From OLB4 sp002050165 (GTDB lineage Bacteria; Bacteroidota; Ignavibacteria; Tepidaquicellales; Tepidaquicellaceae), in contig SZPC01000008.1 in assembly GCA_030263475.1 (NCBI GenBank), positions 1-64,000 of the forward strand: a DNA stretch of 64,000 bases. The letters are read 5' to 3'. This document shows positions 45,090 through 54,603 of this stretch, piece by piece. The first letter of the stretch is position 1, and each line of letters begins with the position of its first letter. Below the pieces are notes generated by a model, which ran no database searches, was not told the DNA's origin, and saw only the letters and a program-made list of their open reading frames with translations. A program made the position numbers and the translations under genes.

Positions 45090-47180
45090 ATGCGAGGGAT
45101 TACAATTAAAACTTGTTTAGCTATTTATTTTTTGATTCTGGCAATTGGAAGTAATTCTTTTGCACAGGATGTCGGTGATACGACTGATCTCAATACTGAG
45201 GAACTGGAAGAGAAACTCCTCGAATCTATTGAAGATGAAAACATTGATGAAACTACTGTGCTTGATTTTCTTGAGACTTTGAAACGCAATCCATACAACC
45301 TTAACGAAGTTTCTGAACAGGAACTCCAGAACATTCCTTTCATTAATGCGATAATTGCAAACCGAATAGTTGAATATAGAAAAAAATCAGGCAGGTTCAA
45401 TTCTAAGCGCGAGCTTTTGCGGGTTGAAGGCATCACGGATGAGCTCTACGAAAATATTAAAGTTTACCTGATCGTACCGAGATCAACTACGGATTACGTA
45501 ATCGGTGAAACGGGAATTACCGAACCGGAAAAAGTAAGGTTATCTAAAGGACTTGTGGAGAGATTTGATCTGAGATATCGGGCGAGATTTATTCAAGACC
45601 TTCAAACCAAAGCAGGTTTTCTCGATAGTTCGAAGTATCTGGGGAGCAAAGCAAAAATATATAATCAGTTAAATTTTCGTTACAATTTCCCGGATGTTAA
45701 GTTTCAGGGTAATCTGACAATTGAAAAGGATCCGGGCGAAACGGACTTAAATGATTTCAGTTCTTACGGAATCATGATGTCAGACTACAAATGGATAAAC
45801 AAGGTTATCGCAGGAGATTATACGCTGAACTTCGGGCAGGGACTATCAATGTGGAGTTCGCTGTCGTTTTCAAAGGGAGTCAATACTGTTAACGGGCTTA
45901 AAAAACGAGGACGTGAAACTAATTTATATACTTCTGTAACTGAAGTTCAGTTTTTCCGCGGTGGGCTTGCTGACCTGCAATTCGGTAAATTCAATTTCAT
46001 CGGTTACTTCTCACTGCAATCGCTTAGCGCCAGTGTTGATACTCTGTTTGACGGTGTTACTTCGTTTAAGACGGATGGATATTTCAGAACCGAATCAGAA
46101 AAAAATAAAAAGAATGCAGTAGATGAAACGCTCTTTGGTGGTAGATTAGTTTATAAAACCGATGGATTAATGCTCGGTGCTACATATTGGAATTCAAGAT
46201 TCTCAAAAGATTTAGTTCCTGATAGCACGAGGGAGTTGTATGACCTTAAAGGGAAAAAGGCCAACGTTATTGGATTGGATTACGATTATGTCTTTGAAAA
46301 TATTAACCTCTACGGCGAAATATCACGGTCTCAATCAGGCTCGGTAGCTTACATTAGTGCATTACAAATGAATTTTCTGAAAATAGCGGATGTGGTTTTT
46401 TCTTACCGCAATTATCCTGAAGATTTTAGTCCGGTTCATTCGTATGCATTCGGCGAAAAAAGCGGTGATTCGAAAAATGAAACCGGCTTCTATGCGGGAA
46501 TAACGGCAAAACCTCTTAAAGGTTTGAGGATTGCTGCATATTATGATATCTTTAAGTTTCCTTATCGCTCTTTTTTCCAACCAACCTCAATCAGTGGAAA
46601 CGAGTTGCTTGCAAATATTGAATGGCGCGCGGGTAAAGGTTTAGAACTCTATCTGAGGTATAAAAATGAAAACAAAGGTCTTTCCCGAACAATTACGGAT
46701 GAGTTTGGACGCGACATTAAGAGAATTGATAACAGGAATAAGTTGAATGTTAGAATCGGATTTAATTACGAAGTTAGCAAAACAATCAGGCTCAGGAGCA
46801 GGTACGAATATGTTTTTGTTGACTATGACCTTTTTGGTGGCGACAACAAAGGTTTCCTGTTTTTCTCCGATATTAGAATAATTCCTATCACCGGGCTTGC
46901 GCTTGAAACGAGGTTGACATTCTTCCAGACTGATTCTTACGATAGCAGAGTTTATCAGTTTGAAAACGACATAAAAGGTTTGTTCACTAACGTTGCACTC
47001 TTTGGTAAAGGTACAAGATGGTTTCTGTTGGCGAAATATAAATTGCTGGACTTTCTTGAACTGCAAGGGAAGTATTCTGTCAGTTACATTGATGGATCTA
47101 CTTCTATCGGAAGCGGTAACGATGAGATTAAAGGCGACATCAACAATAAACTAAATCTTGGTTTAGAGATATTATTCTGA
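45090..47180 (+). CDS. Helix-hairpin-helix (ComEA-like) protein with outer-membrane barrel
   Basis: A 696-residue exported protein (signal residues 1-25, ending SFAQ). Residues about 60-130 contain two helix-hairpin-helix units of ComEA type ('NPYNLNEVSEQELQNIPFI', 'SGRFNSKRELLRVEGI'). From about 165 to the end the sequence is barrel-like, with a C-terminal 'LNLGLEILF' typical of outer-membrane insertion. HhH domains bind DNA non-specifically. On an outer-membrane barrel this suggests DNA capture or uptake, or simply structural use. The gene starts one base after the Omp28-like stop. It is followed by PIN-PhoH and, on the opposite strand, comM. Confidence 0.82.
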   Translation: MRGITIKTCLAIYFLILAIGSNSFAQDVGDTTDLNTEELEEKLLESIEDENIDETTVLDFLETLKRNPYNLNEVSEQELQNIPFINAIIANRIVEYRKKSGRFNSKRELLRVEGITDELYENIKVYLIVPRSTTDYVIGETGITEPEKVRLSKGLVERFDLRYRARFIQDLQTKAGFLDSSKYLGSKAKIYNQLNFRYNFPDVKFQGNLTIEKDPGETDLNDFSSYGIMMSDYKWINKVIAGDYTLNFGQGLSMWSSLSFSKGVNTVNGLKKRGRETNLYTSVTEVQFFRGGLADLQFGKFNFIGYFSLQSLSASVDTLFDGVTSFKTDGYFRTESEKNKKNAVDETLFGGRLVYKTDGLMLGATYWNSRFSKDLVPDSTRELYDLKGKKANVIGLDYDYVFENINLYGEISRSQSGSVAYISALQMNFLKIADVVFSYRNYPEDFSPVHSYAFGEKSGDSKNETGFYAGITAKPLKGLRIAAYYDIFKFPYRSFFQPTSISGNELLANIEWRAGKGLELYLRYKNENKGLSRTITDEFGRDIKRIDNRNKLNVRIGFNYEVSKTIRLRSRYEYVFVDYDLFGGDNKGFLFFSDIRIIPITGLALETRLTFFQTDSYDSRVYQFENDIKGLFTNVALFGKGTRWFLLAKYKLLDFLELQGKYSVSYIDGSTSIGSGNDEIKGDINNKLNLGLEILF

Positions 47181-47219
47181 TATCCACAGGATTCATGAAA
47201 TCTATTAAGTAAGTTTTTA

Positions 47220-48563
47220 ATGGCAATCAGGAATAACCGGAAGCTTTTCGTTCTCGATACTAATGTTATACTTCATGATGCAAGTTGTGTATATCAATTT
47301 CAGGAACACGATATAGTAATTCCCATCTCAGTTATAGAGGAAATTGACCACTTCAAGCGTGGAAGTCAGGTTATTAATCTCAATGCACGCGAATTTGCAA
47401 GATCGTTAGACAGCATGACCAGTCCGGCATTATTTAATGGTGGTGTATCAATTGGAAGTAAGAAAGGAAAGATCAGCATTGCAATAACTAAAGGGATAAA
47501 CCATACAATCCGTGAAATATTCCCCGACGATAATCCCGATCACCGAATCCTTAGTGCAGCTCTGGAGGTAAACCTAAAATATAAATCAAAGAGAAATGTA
47601 ATACTGGTTACCAAGGATGTAAATCTCCGGATGAAAGCAAAATCAATAGGACTCCTTGCCGAAGACTACACAACCGATCGGGTAAGCAGCGTTGAAGAAC
47701 TATACAGCGGGAAGGAACTTATTGAAGACTTTGATTTAAATCTGCTATCAAAAATTTATGAGCCGCCATTTGAAATTCCCGTTGAAAAATCATTTGACAA
47801 ATCGAAGAAAGATAATTATCCCAATAAGTTTTACATACTGCGGAATTTACAACATTCAGTTTTGGCGCTTAACGACGCCCGCGCATCGGTACTCAAAAAA
47901 GTAGATAAGAATACTGTTTACGGAATCAAATCAAGAAATGCAGAGCAGACATTTGCAATTAATGCACTCATTAACAGTGACATCCCGCTTATAACAATTA
48001 CAGGTAAAGCAGGTACTGGAAAGACTTTGATAGCCTTGGCAGCAGCACTTCACGTTAGAAAAAGCTATCGTCAGATTTACGTTGCCCGACCGATTATTCC
48101 GCTTAGCAACAAGGATATTGGTTATCTTCCAGGTGATGTTGAAAGTAAACTTGCTCCTTATATGCAACCACTTTGGGATAATCTTAAAGTTATTCAGGAT
48201 CAGTTCATGGAAACTGATAAACAACATCAGACTATTTCACAAATGGTAAAGGAGCAAAAGCTTGTGATTGAACCGCTGAGCTACATTAGGGGAAGAAGTT
48301 TGCAGAGGATATTTTTTATAATTGATGAAGCTCAGAATCTTACACCGCATGAAATTAAAACAATAATAACCCGCGCAGGTGAAGGATCTAAAGTAGTTTT
48401 CACGGGCGATATATATCAGATTGATCACCCTTATCTTGATTCACAGTCGAACGGAATGTCATACCTCATTGAAAATTTTAAAGGACAAAAACTTTACGCT
48501 CATGTTAATCTAGAGAAAGGTGAGCGGTCGGAACTTGCAGAGCTTGCAAGCAATTTGCTGTAG
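47220..48563 (+). CDS. PIN-PhoH ATPase/RNase-like protein
   Basis: A 447-residue cytoplasmic protein. The N-terminal PIN domain (residues 1-140) has 'LFVLDTNVILHDASCVYQF' with a metal-binding Asp and conserved acidic residues. The C-terminal PhoH domain has Walker A GKAGTGKT followed by 'LIALAAALHV', then 'RPIIPLSNKDIGYLPGDVE' and Walker B 'FFIIDEAQNLTPHE'. PIN-PhoH fusions are RNA helicase/RNase proteins found in many bacteria. The substrate is unknown. It starts 39 bp after the HhH-barrel gene and converges on comM with 42 bp between stops. Confidence 0.93.
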   Translation: MAIRNNRKLFVLDTNVILHDASCVYQFQEHDIVIPISVIEEIDHFKRGSQVINLNAREFARSLDSMTSPALFNGGVSIGSKKGKISIAITKGINHTIREIFPDDNPDHRILSAALEVNLKYKSKRNVILVTKDVNLRMKAKSIGLLAEDYTTDRVSSVEELYSGKELIEDFDLNLLSKIYEPPFEIPVEKSFDKSKKDNYPNKFYILRNLQHSVLALNDARASVLKKVDKNTVYGIKSRNAEQTFAINALINSDIPLITITGKAGTGKTLIALAAALHVRKSYRQIYVARPIIPLSNKDIGYLPGDVESKLAPYMQPLWDNLKVIQDQFMETDKQHQTISQMVKEQKLVIEPLSYIRGRSLQRIFFIIDEAQNLTPHEIKTIITRAGEGSKVVFTGDIYQIDHPYLDSQSNGMSYLIENFKGQKLYAHVNLEKGERSELAELASNLL

Positions 48564-48605
48564 CTAAAATTACCTGTCAGGGAATACAACCAATACATCG
48601 TAACT

Positions 48606-50135
48606 TTATTGCATCCAATCGGCCCGGTCGAGGCTTCGATATTGAATTGCTTCGCTTAGGTGATCAGTATTAATATTTTCATCACCATTGAGATCGGCAA
48701 TAGTGCGACTTACTTTAAGAATACGATCGTACGCTCTTGCAGATAAACCAAGTTTTGTAATCGCCATTTTCAATAGTTCCTCACCATCAACTCCTATACT
48801 GCAATATTTTTTTAATTCTTTGGTAGACATTTGAGAGTTTGCATAAACACCTATGAGATTTTTAAATCTTTCATTCTGAATATCTCTTGCGCGTGAAACC
48901 CGCTCTCTAACTGACGCAGACCGCTCTGCTTCCGTCTTGCTTGAAATCTCGTCGTATTTTACCGGATTAACGTGAACATGAATATCAATTCGATCAAGGA
49001 TCGGACCCGAAATTTTCGATAAAAATTTTTGTATCTCATATTGTGAATACATATCCATTTCTTTTTGAGTACCGGCAGGAGTAGGGTTCATTGCAGCAAT
49101 AAGCATGAAGTTGCAAGGATAACAGACGGTGATTTTCGACCGTGAAATTGTCACTTGTCTGTCTTCGAGAGGTTGGCGCATAACCTCTAAAACGTTCTTT
49201 TTAAATTCGGTTAATTCATCGAGGAAAAGTACACCGTTGTGTGCAAATGAAATTTCACCGGGTTTGGCGTTTGGACCGCCACCTACAAGTGAAACATCAC
49301 TTGCAGTATGATGGGGTGACCTGAAAGGACGGGTTGAAATTATCGGAATCCCAACCGGGAGTATCCCTGCAATAGAGTGAATCTTTGTCGTCTCCAGCGC
49401 TTCTGCCAAGGTTAGCGGTGGCAAAATAGTTGGAAGTCGTTTGGCGAGCATTGTTTTACCTGAACCCGGGAGCCCGATCATGATAATGTTATGAGCCCCG
49501 GCGGCTGCAACTTCCATTGCTCTTTTAACTTCAGCCTGACCCTTAACGTCAGCAAAGTCAACCAGGTAATTGCGGTGGCTTTCAAAGATTTCTCCGATGT
49601 CTATTGAATGTTGTTTGACGCTAAGTTTACCGTTAAGGTGATCAACTAATTGTTTCAGGTCACGAATGGGATAAATTTCAAAATCATCAACAAACGCAGC
49701 TTCATCGGCGGATTCTTCCGGCAGAAAAATTCCCCTGAATCCCTGCTTCTTTGCTTCGATTGTAATTGGCAATATACCCGGGACTTTCCTCAGTTTACCA
49801 TCGAGTGATAGTTCGCCTATGAAAAGATATTTATTGATTTCGGGAAAATTAATTTGTAAAGTCTCCACGAGAATTCCTACTGCGATAGGAAGGTCAAACC
49901 CCGAACCTTCCTTTTTAATATCCGCCGGAGAGAGGTTAATCGTAAATCTTCTGATGGGAAATTCCAACATGGAATTTTTAATTGCAGCAGATACTCTCTC
50001 CCGGGATTCTTTAACTGCACTATCAGGAAGCCCAACTATGGAAAATGTAAATAGGCCTTTCTCCATGTGGGTCTCAACCCTGACAATGAATGCATCTACC
50101 CCGAAAGTTGAAGCTGTAAAAATCTCAGAGATCAT
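48606..50135 (-). CDS. comM: YifB/ComM family AAA+ ATPase
   Basis: A 509-residue magnesium-chelatase-like AAA+ ATPase. The N-terminal domain is 'FTFSIVGLPDSAVKESRERV'. The ATPase core has Walker A GLPGSGKT followed by 'MLAKRLPTILPP', Walker B 'GVLFLDELTEF', the sensor 'LIAAMNPTP' and the C-terminal helical domain. In naturally transformable bacteria ComM promotes branch migration of incoming DNA. The N-terminal Lon-like region without protease residues fits. The ATG overlaps the stop of der by one base, so both are translated from one leftward message. Confidence 0.94.
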   Translation of the reverse strand: MISEIFTASTFGVDAFIVRVETHMEKGLFTFSIVGLPDSAVKESRERVSAAIKNSMLEFPIRRFTINLSPADIKKEGSGFDLPIAVGILVETLQINFPEINKYLFIGELSLDGKLRKVPGILPITIEAKKQGFRGIFLPEESADEAAFVDDFEIYPIRDLKQLVDHLNGKLSVKQHSIDIGEIFESHRNYLVDFADVKGQAEVKRAMEVAAAGAHNIIMIGLPGSGKTMLAKRLPTILPPLTLAEALETTKIHSIAGILPVGIPIISTRPFRSPHHTASDVSLVGGGPNAKPGEISFAHNGVLFLDELTEFKKNVLEVMRQPLEDRQVTISRSKITVCYPCNFMLIAAMNPTPAGTQKEMDMYSQYEIQKFLSKISGPILDRIDIHVHVNPVKYDEISSKTEAERSASVRERVSRARDIQNERFKNLIGVYANSQMSTKELKKYCSIGVDGEELLKMAITKLGLSARAYDRILKVSRTIADLNGDENINTDHLSEAIQYRSLDRADWMQ

Positions 50136-51505
50136 CAGTCATTTTTTTTCTTAAAGATAAATGAAACCGGAACACCCTCGAACCCGAAATGCTCCCGGAA
50201 TTTCTTTTCAAGGAACCTTTTATAATTCTCCTTAATACTTTTCGGATCGTTACAAAAAAAAACTATCAGTGGTGGTGAAGTCTTTATCTGTGTAATGTAA
50301 TTTATTTTTATTTCCTTTCCGTTTACCGATTGCGGTGGCTTAATTTTTATTTCCTGTTGCATTTTTTCGTTTAACTCACCTGTCTTTATCTTGCGGTTTC
50401 GTTCATCGTAAATTTCTTTTGCGGTTTGGATTACTTTGTGAATTCTTTGACCTGTAAGCGCGGAAATAAAAATGAACTTTAAATAATAAATTGATTTGAG
50501 GTGTGCGACTATCTTTTGCTTCATGATCTTCTCTGTATGCGTATCTTTTTCAACGAGATCCCATTTGTTAATTACAATGAGTAATCCCTTTCGTAACCGT
50601 TCTACATCTTCAATTATGCGGGCATCCTGCCTATCGAGTTTAAATGGAGCGTTTCTTAAATCCGGATAATTTTCAAATTCCTTCATCAACTCAGTTGCAT
50701 CAATAACAAGAATAGCAACATCGCACCTGCTGATGGATTTGTAAGTCCTGATGGTTGAGTAAAATTCAAGTGACTCAGACCTTTTTAACTTCGACTTTTT
50801 CCTTAACCCTGCTGTATCAATTAAAACTATTTCATTGCCGTAATATTTTATGACGCTATCAATGCTGTCGCGTGTCGTGCCCGGAATGTCGCTTACGATG
50901 GATCTGTTTTCGCCGACAATTGCATTAACTATAGATGACTTTCCCGCATTTGGTTTCCCGATTATTGCAAATTTTATCCTGTTGTCGTCAGGTGTTAATT
51001 CATCAGGTGAGATATTTTCTGTCAGAATATCGAGAAGGTCTGCTACATTGCGACCGCTGATTGCTGAAACCGGGACAGGTTCACCAAGTCCGAGTTTGTG
51101 AAATTCTACTGTGCTAAGTTCTCTCTCGTTGTTGTCAGATTTATTCGCAACGAGGATAACACGTTTATCATTAAGGTATTTCCTGAGCAATCTTGCAAAC
51201 TCGAAGTCAACCGGATGTATCCCCTCATTTGCATCAACCGTAAAAATTACTTCATCTGATTCCCTGATCGCAAATAATATTTGATCGCGGATTTCCTTGT
51301 TGAATCCTGAATCAGTATCAGGTATGAAACCTCCTGTATCAATTAGAAAAAATTTTCTACCCTGCCAGTCGGCTTCAGAATAATTCCTGTCGCGTGTAAC
51401 TCCGCTCGTATGGTGTACAATCGCTGTCTTACTGCCGGTAATTCTATTGAACAGCGTTGACTTTCCGACATTAGGTCTGCCAACGATTGCAATAATTTTC
51501 GACAT
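50135..51505 (-). CDS. der: Ribosome biogenesis GTPase Der (EngA)
   Basis: A 456-residue GTPase with two tandem G domains, needed for 50S ribosome assembly. Domain 1 has GRPNVGKSTLFNRI, DTGGF and NKSD. Domain 2 has GKPNAGKSSIVNAI, DTAGLRKKSKLKR and NKWD. A C-terminal KH-like domain follows ('SPPLIVFFCNDPKSIKENYK'). The lengths match Der orthologues. It is the first gene of the der-comM unit, with overlap of one base. The 222-bp gap upstream holds the divergent start region for the metallopeptidase-barrel gene and nothing else visible. Confidence 0.96.
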   Translation of the reverse strand: MSKIIAIVGRPNVGKSTLFNRITGSKTAIVHHTSGVTRDRNYSEADWQGRKFFLIDTGGFIPDTDSGFNKEIRDQILFAIRESDEVIFTVDANEGIHPVDFEFARLLRKYLNDKRVILVANKSDNNERELSTVEFHKLGLGEPVPVSAISGRNVADLLDILTENISPDELTPDDNRIKFAIIGKPNAGKSSIVNAIVGENRSIVSDIPGTTRDSIDSVIKYYGNEIVLIDTAGLRKKSKLKRSESLEFYSTIRTYKSISRCDVAILVIDATELMKEFENYPDLRNAPFKLDRQDARIIEDVERLRKGLLIVINKWDLVEKDTHTEKIMKQKIVAHLKSIYYLKFIFISALTGQRIHKVIQTAKEIYDERNRKIKTGELNEKMQQEIKIKPPQSVNGKEIKINYITQIKTSPPLIVFFCNDPKSIKENYKRFLEKKFREHFGFEGVPVSFIFKKKND

Positions 51506-51713
51506 AGTTCAAATTATATTTTAATAAATGTTAGTTCAATGAAATAGTAAAATGAAGCTAAACTTTGACTTTCGATATGGCAGCATCTAATAAGGGTTTT
51601 TGAAGAATGTTGCAGGCAGGTAGATTATGGAATAAAAATTTTCCTGAAGTATAATTCAGAAATAATTTGAGTTTTAAATACCTTAAATTCCGTTGAAAAA
51701 TTCAATTGAAATT

Positions 51714-51719
51714 TACAAT
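51714..51719 (+). promoter_or_regulatory. Candidate -10 element 8 bp before the peptidase-barrel gene
   Basis: TACAAT at 51714-51719 with TTGAAA at 51693-51698, only 15 bp apart. Predicted start is within two or three bases of the ATG at 51728. Evidence is weak because the region is AT-rich. Confidence 0.25.
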
Positions 51720-51727
51720 ATCGGTTC

Positions 51728-54601
51728 ATGTGTAAAACCTGTGTGAGAAATATTGCTTTTGTAATTTTTTTAATCTGTCTAACATCTCTGGTTTCGGCAC
51801 AATTTGTAGATTTCGGAAGGAATAAAGTTCAATACAATGATTTCGAATGGAGAGTTATGAGCACACCGCATTTTAAAATTTATTATTACAAAAATGCAAG
51901 AGAGATGGCAGAACACGGCGCATATTTCGCCGAGGAGAGTTACAAAATTCTCCAGCAAAAATTCACTCACTCGCTTATTGATACCGTACCAATTATTTTT
52001 TATTCATCCCCGATTCATTTCAAACAGACAAATACCACACCAGGTTTAATCCCTGATGGCGTCGGTGGTTTCTTCGAGTTTATTAAGGGCAGAGTAGTAA
52101 TACCGTTTGACGGATCTCTGGGAAATTTTAAGCACGTTATACGACACGAACTCACACACGTTTTCATGACGAATAAACTTTCTCTTCAATTGAAAAGTCA
52201 CGGAACTTCTACAAGCAGAAGACCTCCATTGTGGTTTACTGAAGGATTGGCAGAATTTTTTTCTACTGAGTGGGACACGCAGGCTGATATGTTTATGTGC
52301 GATGCTGTACTGAATGATTATATAGTTGGATTGGATAACTGGGAAAAATTTTACGGAACTTTCTATATGTATAAACTCGGACAACTCGTCCTTGAATTCA
52401 TTTCAGAAAAATATGGGGGACAAACGGTGTTCGAGATACTGGAAAACTTCTGGTATAATTCAAATTTCTCTGATGTACTAGAATTCACGATAGGAAAATC
52501 TTACAGTGAGTTTGATGAGGAGTTTTTACCCTTTATAAGGGAGAAATATTTTAAAGATACACTCGATTACTCTAAGCCATCGAAGGTGTCGAAAGAAATT
52601 TACACGAAATCATTCGCACATAAGCCGGTATATACAGAGATTAACGGGATTCCGAAGATTTATTTTATTGGAAATAAGTATGGATACACGAGTATATTCA
52701 GTATTAACAAAAACGGTAATGAAACAGAAGAAGTCGTATTAGAAGGTGAATCATCCGATGAATTTGAATCGTTTCACTTCTTTCGTACCGGGCTCGATAT
52801 TTCCAAAGACGGTAAACTTGCTTTTGTTACTCAAAAGGGTGAACGGGATGCAATTCATATTATGGATCTCAACTCACATGAAGTTGAAATAGATTACTCA
52901 TTCAATTCAGTTGTAGGAATAGGAACGCCAACATGGTCTCCCGATGGGAAAAGATTAGCCTTCCAGGTAATGGAGGAAACAGGTAAGAACGATATTTATA
53001 TTTTAGAGCGAGAATCAAATTCGGTAACCCGTCTTACGAATGACTTTTATGATGATCGTGATCCGGATTTTTCACCTGATGGAAATTATATTGTATTTTC
53101 TTCCGACCGTACTCCTTTCGGGAATGATAATCGTTATAATTTATTCCTGTACGATCTTCGTAATGACGAAATTTTACAACTTACCAATGGAGACTTTACG
53201 GATTATTCACCCCAGTTTTCTCCCAAAGGGAATAAAATTGTTTTCACATCTGATCGTGGCGGAAAGCAAAATATCTGGCTGATCGATCTCTTTCCCGAAA
53301 ACGGGTTGAAATCGGAGCGCGACCTTATACGATATGATTTGCTCTTTACGAAGGGCACCGAATTTATTACAAAACGTATTTCCCGTTTTGTAACTGCCGC
53401 ATATGATCCTAAATGGGTGGAAGATGATGCTCTGGTATTTTCTGTGTTTGAAAATGCTTCTATGAATTTAAGATTCATTGATAGCGTAGAATTCAGGTTT
53501 GAAAACTCGACTATTGAAGGCAATAATGATTTTCATGCGAAGGAAGTCTGGGAACCTGGTAAAATCACTGCATCAAAAAATATATCAGTTCAAAAATATA
53601 AGAAAGAATTTTCGCTCGATATAGCAACAACTTCACTCACTACCGATCCGGTTTTCGGCAGCAATGCAGGCGGTGTATTATCCATGAGCGATATGCTTGG
53701 AAATGAGCGATATTATTTTTTAGTATTCAATAACTCTAATACCGGGGATGAATTCTGGAAAAGTTTTAATATTGCTATCTCAAAGTTTTCTGCTGAGGAA
53801 AGGTTAAATCATGCCTATGGAATTTATCATTTGTCCGGACGAAGATATGATCTTAGGGAAAATGATTTCTCCTATTACGAGAGGATGTACGGTGCGTACT
53901 TTGCATTTTCATATCCGTTATCATTTTTCAGAAGGATTCAGACTTCGACAAGTTTATCGCAGTCTGTAAAGTATCTTGATATTACGGATTACCGACGTTC
54001 GCTTTTGTTGTCGAATTACATTTCATATGTAAAAGATAATTCGATATGGAATTATACCGGACCTGTTGATGGTGAAAGGTTAAATGTTACTTTAGGTTAC
54101 ACTACCGACATTCAGAATTCCAACGTGAATTATTATTCAATTCTCGCAGATTACCGGCGATACATCAGGCTTTCAAAGGCGCTGACTTTAGCGATGCGCG
54201 GGCAATTTTTTATGAACGAGGGCACAAACCCGAGACGTTTTTTTCTCGGCGGGTCCTGGTCTTTGAGGGGATGGCCATTGAATTCAATTCGAGGTACGAA
54301 ACTTTGGCAGAGCAACATTGAGCTAAGGTTCCCGATACTGGAACCAACTTCATTTAAAACTCCGATGGGTTTTGATTTTCCCGTACCACCGGTGAGAGGT
54401 GCAGTGTTCTTCGATGCAGGCAACGTATGGGATAATTCAGATAACTATGGATTTACACGCGGTAGCATCGGCGCAGGTTTAAGGTTTAACCTGTTTGGTA
54501 TCGTAGTGCTGCGATATGACCTTGGGAAAAGGATTGAAAACAATTTCAGTAGCTTTCAAGGTGATATTTTTCATCAGGTGCTGTTTGGTTGGGATTTTTA
54601 G
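51728..54601 (+). CDS. Peptidase-MA-like / TolB-propeller / Omp85-type barrel protein
   Basis: A 957-residue envelope protein in three parts. After a signal peptide (about residues 1-23) comes a gluzincin-type zinc peptidase domain with H140-E-L-T-H144 and a downstream 'FTEGLAEFF' (Glu172 as third ligand), as in the peptidase MA family. Residues about 300-520 are TolB/WD40-like blades ('GTPTWSPDGKRLAFQ', 'PDFSPDGNYIVFSSDR', 'PQFSPKGNKIVFTSDRGG'). The last about 300 residues form a barrel of Omp85/BamA type ('FLGGSWSLRGWP', 'NIELRFPI', final 'FGWDF'). The combination suggests a surface- or periplasm-facing protease anchored in the outer membrane. The substrate is unknown. It converges with ubiX, with only 2 bp between stops. 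Confidence 0.85.
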   Translation: MCKTCVRNIAFVIFLICLTSLVSAQFVDFGRNKVQYNDFEWRVMSTPHFKIYYYKNAREMAEHGAYFAEESYKILQQKFTHSLIDTVPIIFYSSPIHFKQTNTTPGLIPDGVGGFFEFIKGRVVIPFDGSLGNFKHVIRHELTHVFMTNKLSLQLKSHGTSTSRRPPLWFTEGLAEFFSTEWDTQADMFMCDAVLNDYIVGLDNWEKFYGTFYMYKLGQLVLEFISEKYGGQTVFEILENFWYNSNFSDVLEFTIGKSYSEFDEEFLPFIREKYFKDTLDYSKPSKVSKEIYTKSFAHKPVYTEINGIPKIYFIGNKYGYTSIFSINKNGNETEEVVLEGESSDEFESFHFFRTGLDISKDGKLAFVTQKGERDAIHIMDLNSHEVEIDYSFNSVVGIGTPTWSPDGKRLAFQVMEETGKNDIYILERESNSVTRLTNDFYDDRDPDFSPDGNYIVFSSDRTPFGNDNRYNLFLYDLRNDEILQLTNGDFTDYSPQFSPKGNKIVFTSDRGGKQNIWLIDLFPENGLKSERDLIRYDLLFTKGTEFITKRISRFVTAAYDPKWVEDDALVFSVFENASMNLRFIDSVEFRFENSTIEGNNDFHAKEVWEPGKITASKNISVQKYKKEFSLDIATTSLTTDPVFGSNAGGVLSMSDMLGNERYYFLVFNNSNTGDEFWKSFNIAISKFSAEERLNHAYGIYHLSGRRYDLRENDFSYYERMYGAYFAFSYPLSFFRRIQTSTSLSQSVKYLDITDYRRSLLLSNYISYVKDNSIWNYTGPVDGERLNVTLGYTTDIQNSNVNYYSILADYRRYIRLSKALTLAMRGQFFMNEGTNPRRFFLGGSWSLRGWPLNSIRGTKLWQSNIELRFPILEPTSFKTPMGFDFPVPPVRGAVFFDAGNVWDNSDNYGFTRGSIGAGLRFNLFGIVVLRYDLGKRIENNFSSFQGDIFHQVLFGWDF

Positions 54602-54603
54602 AA

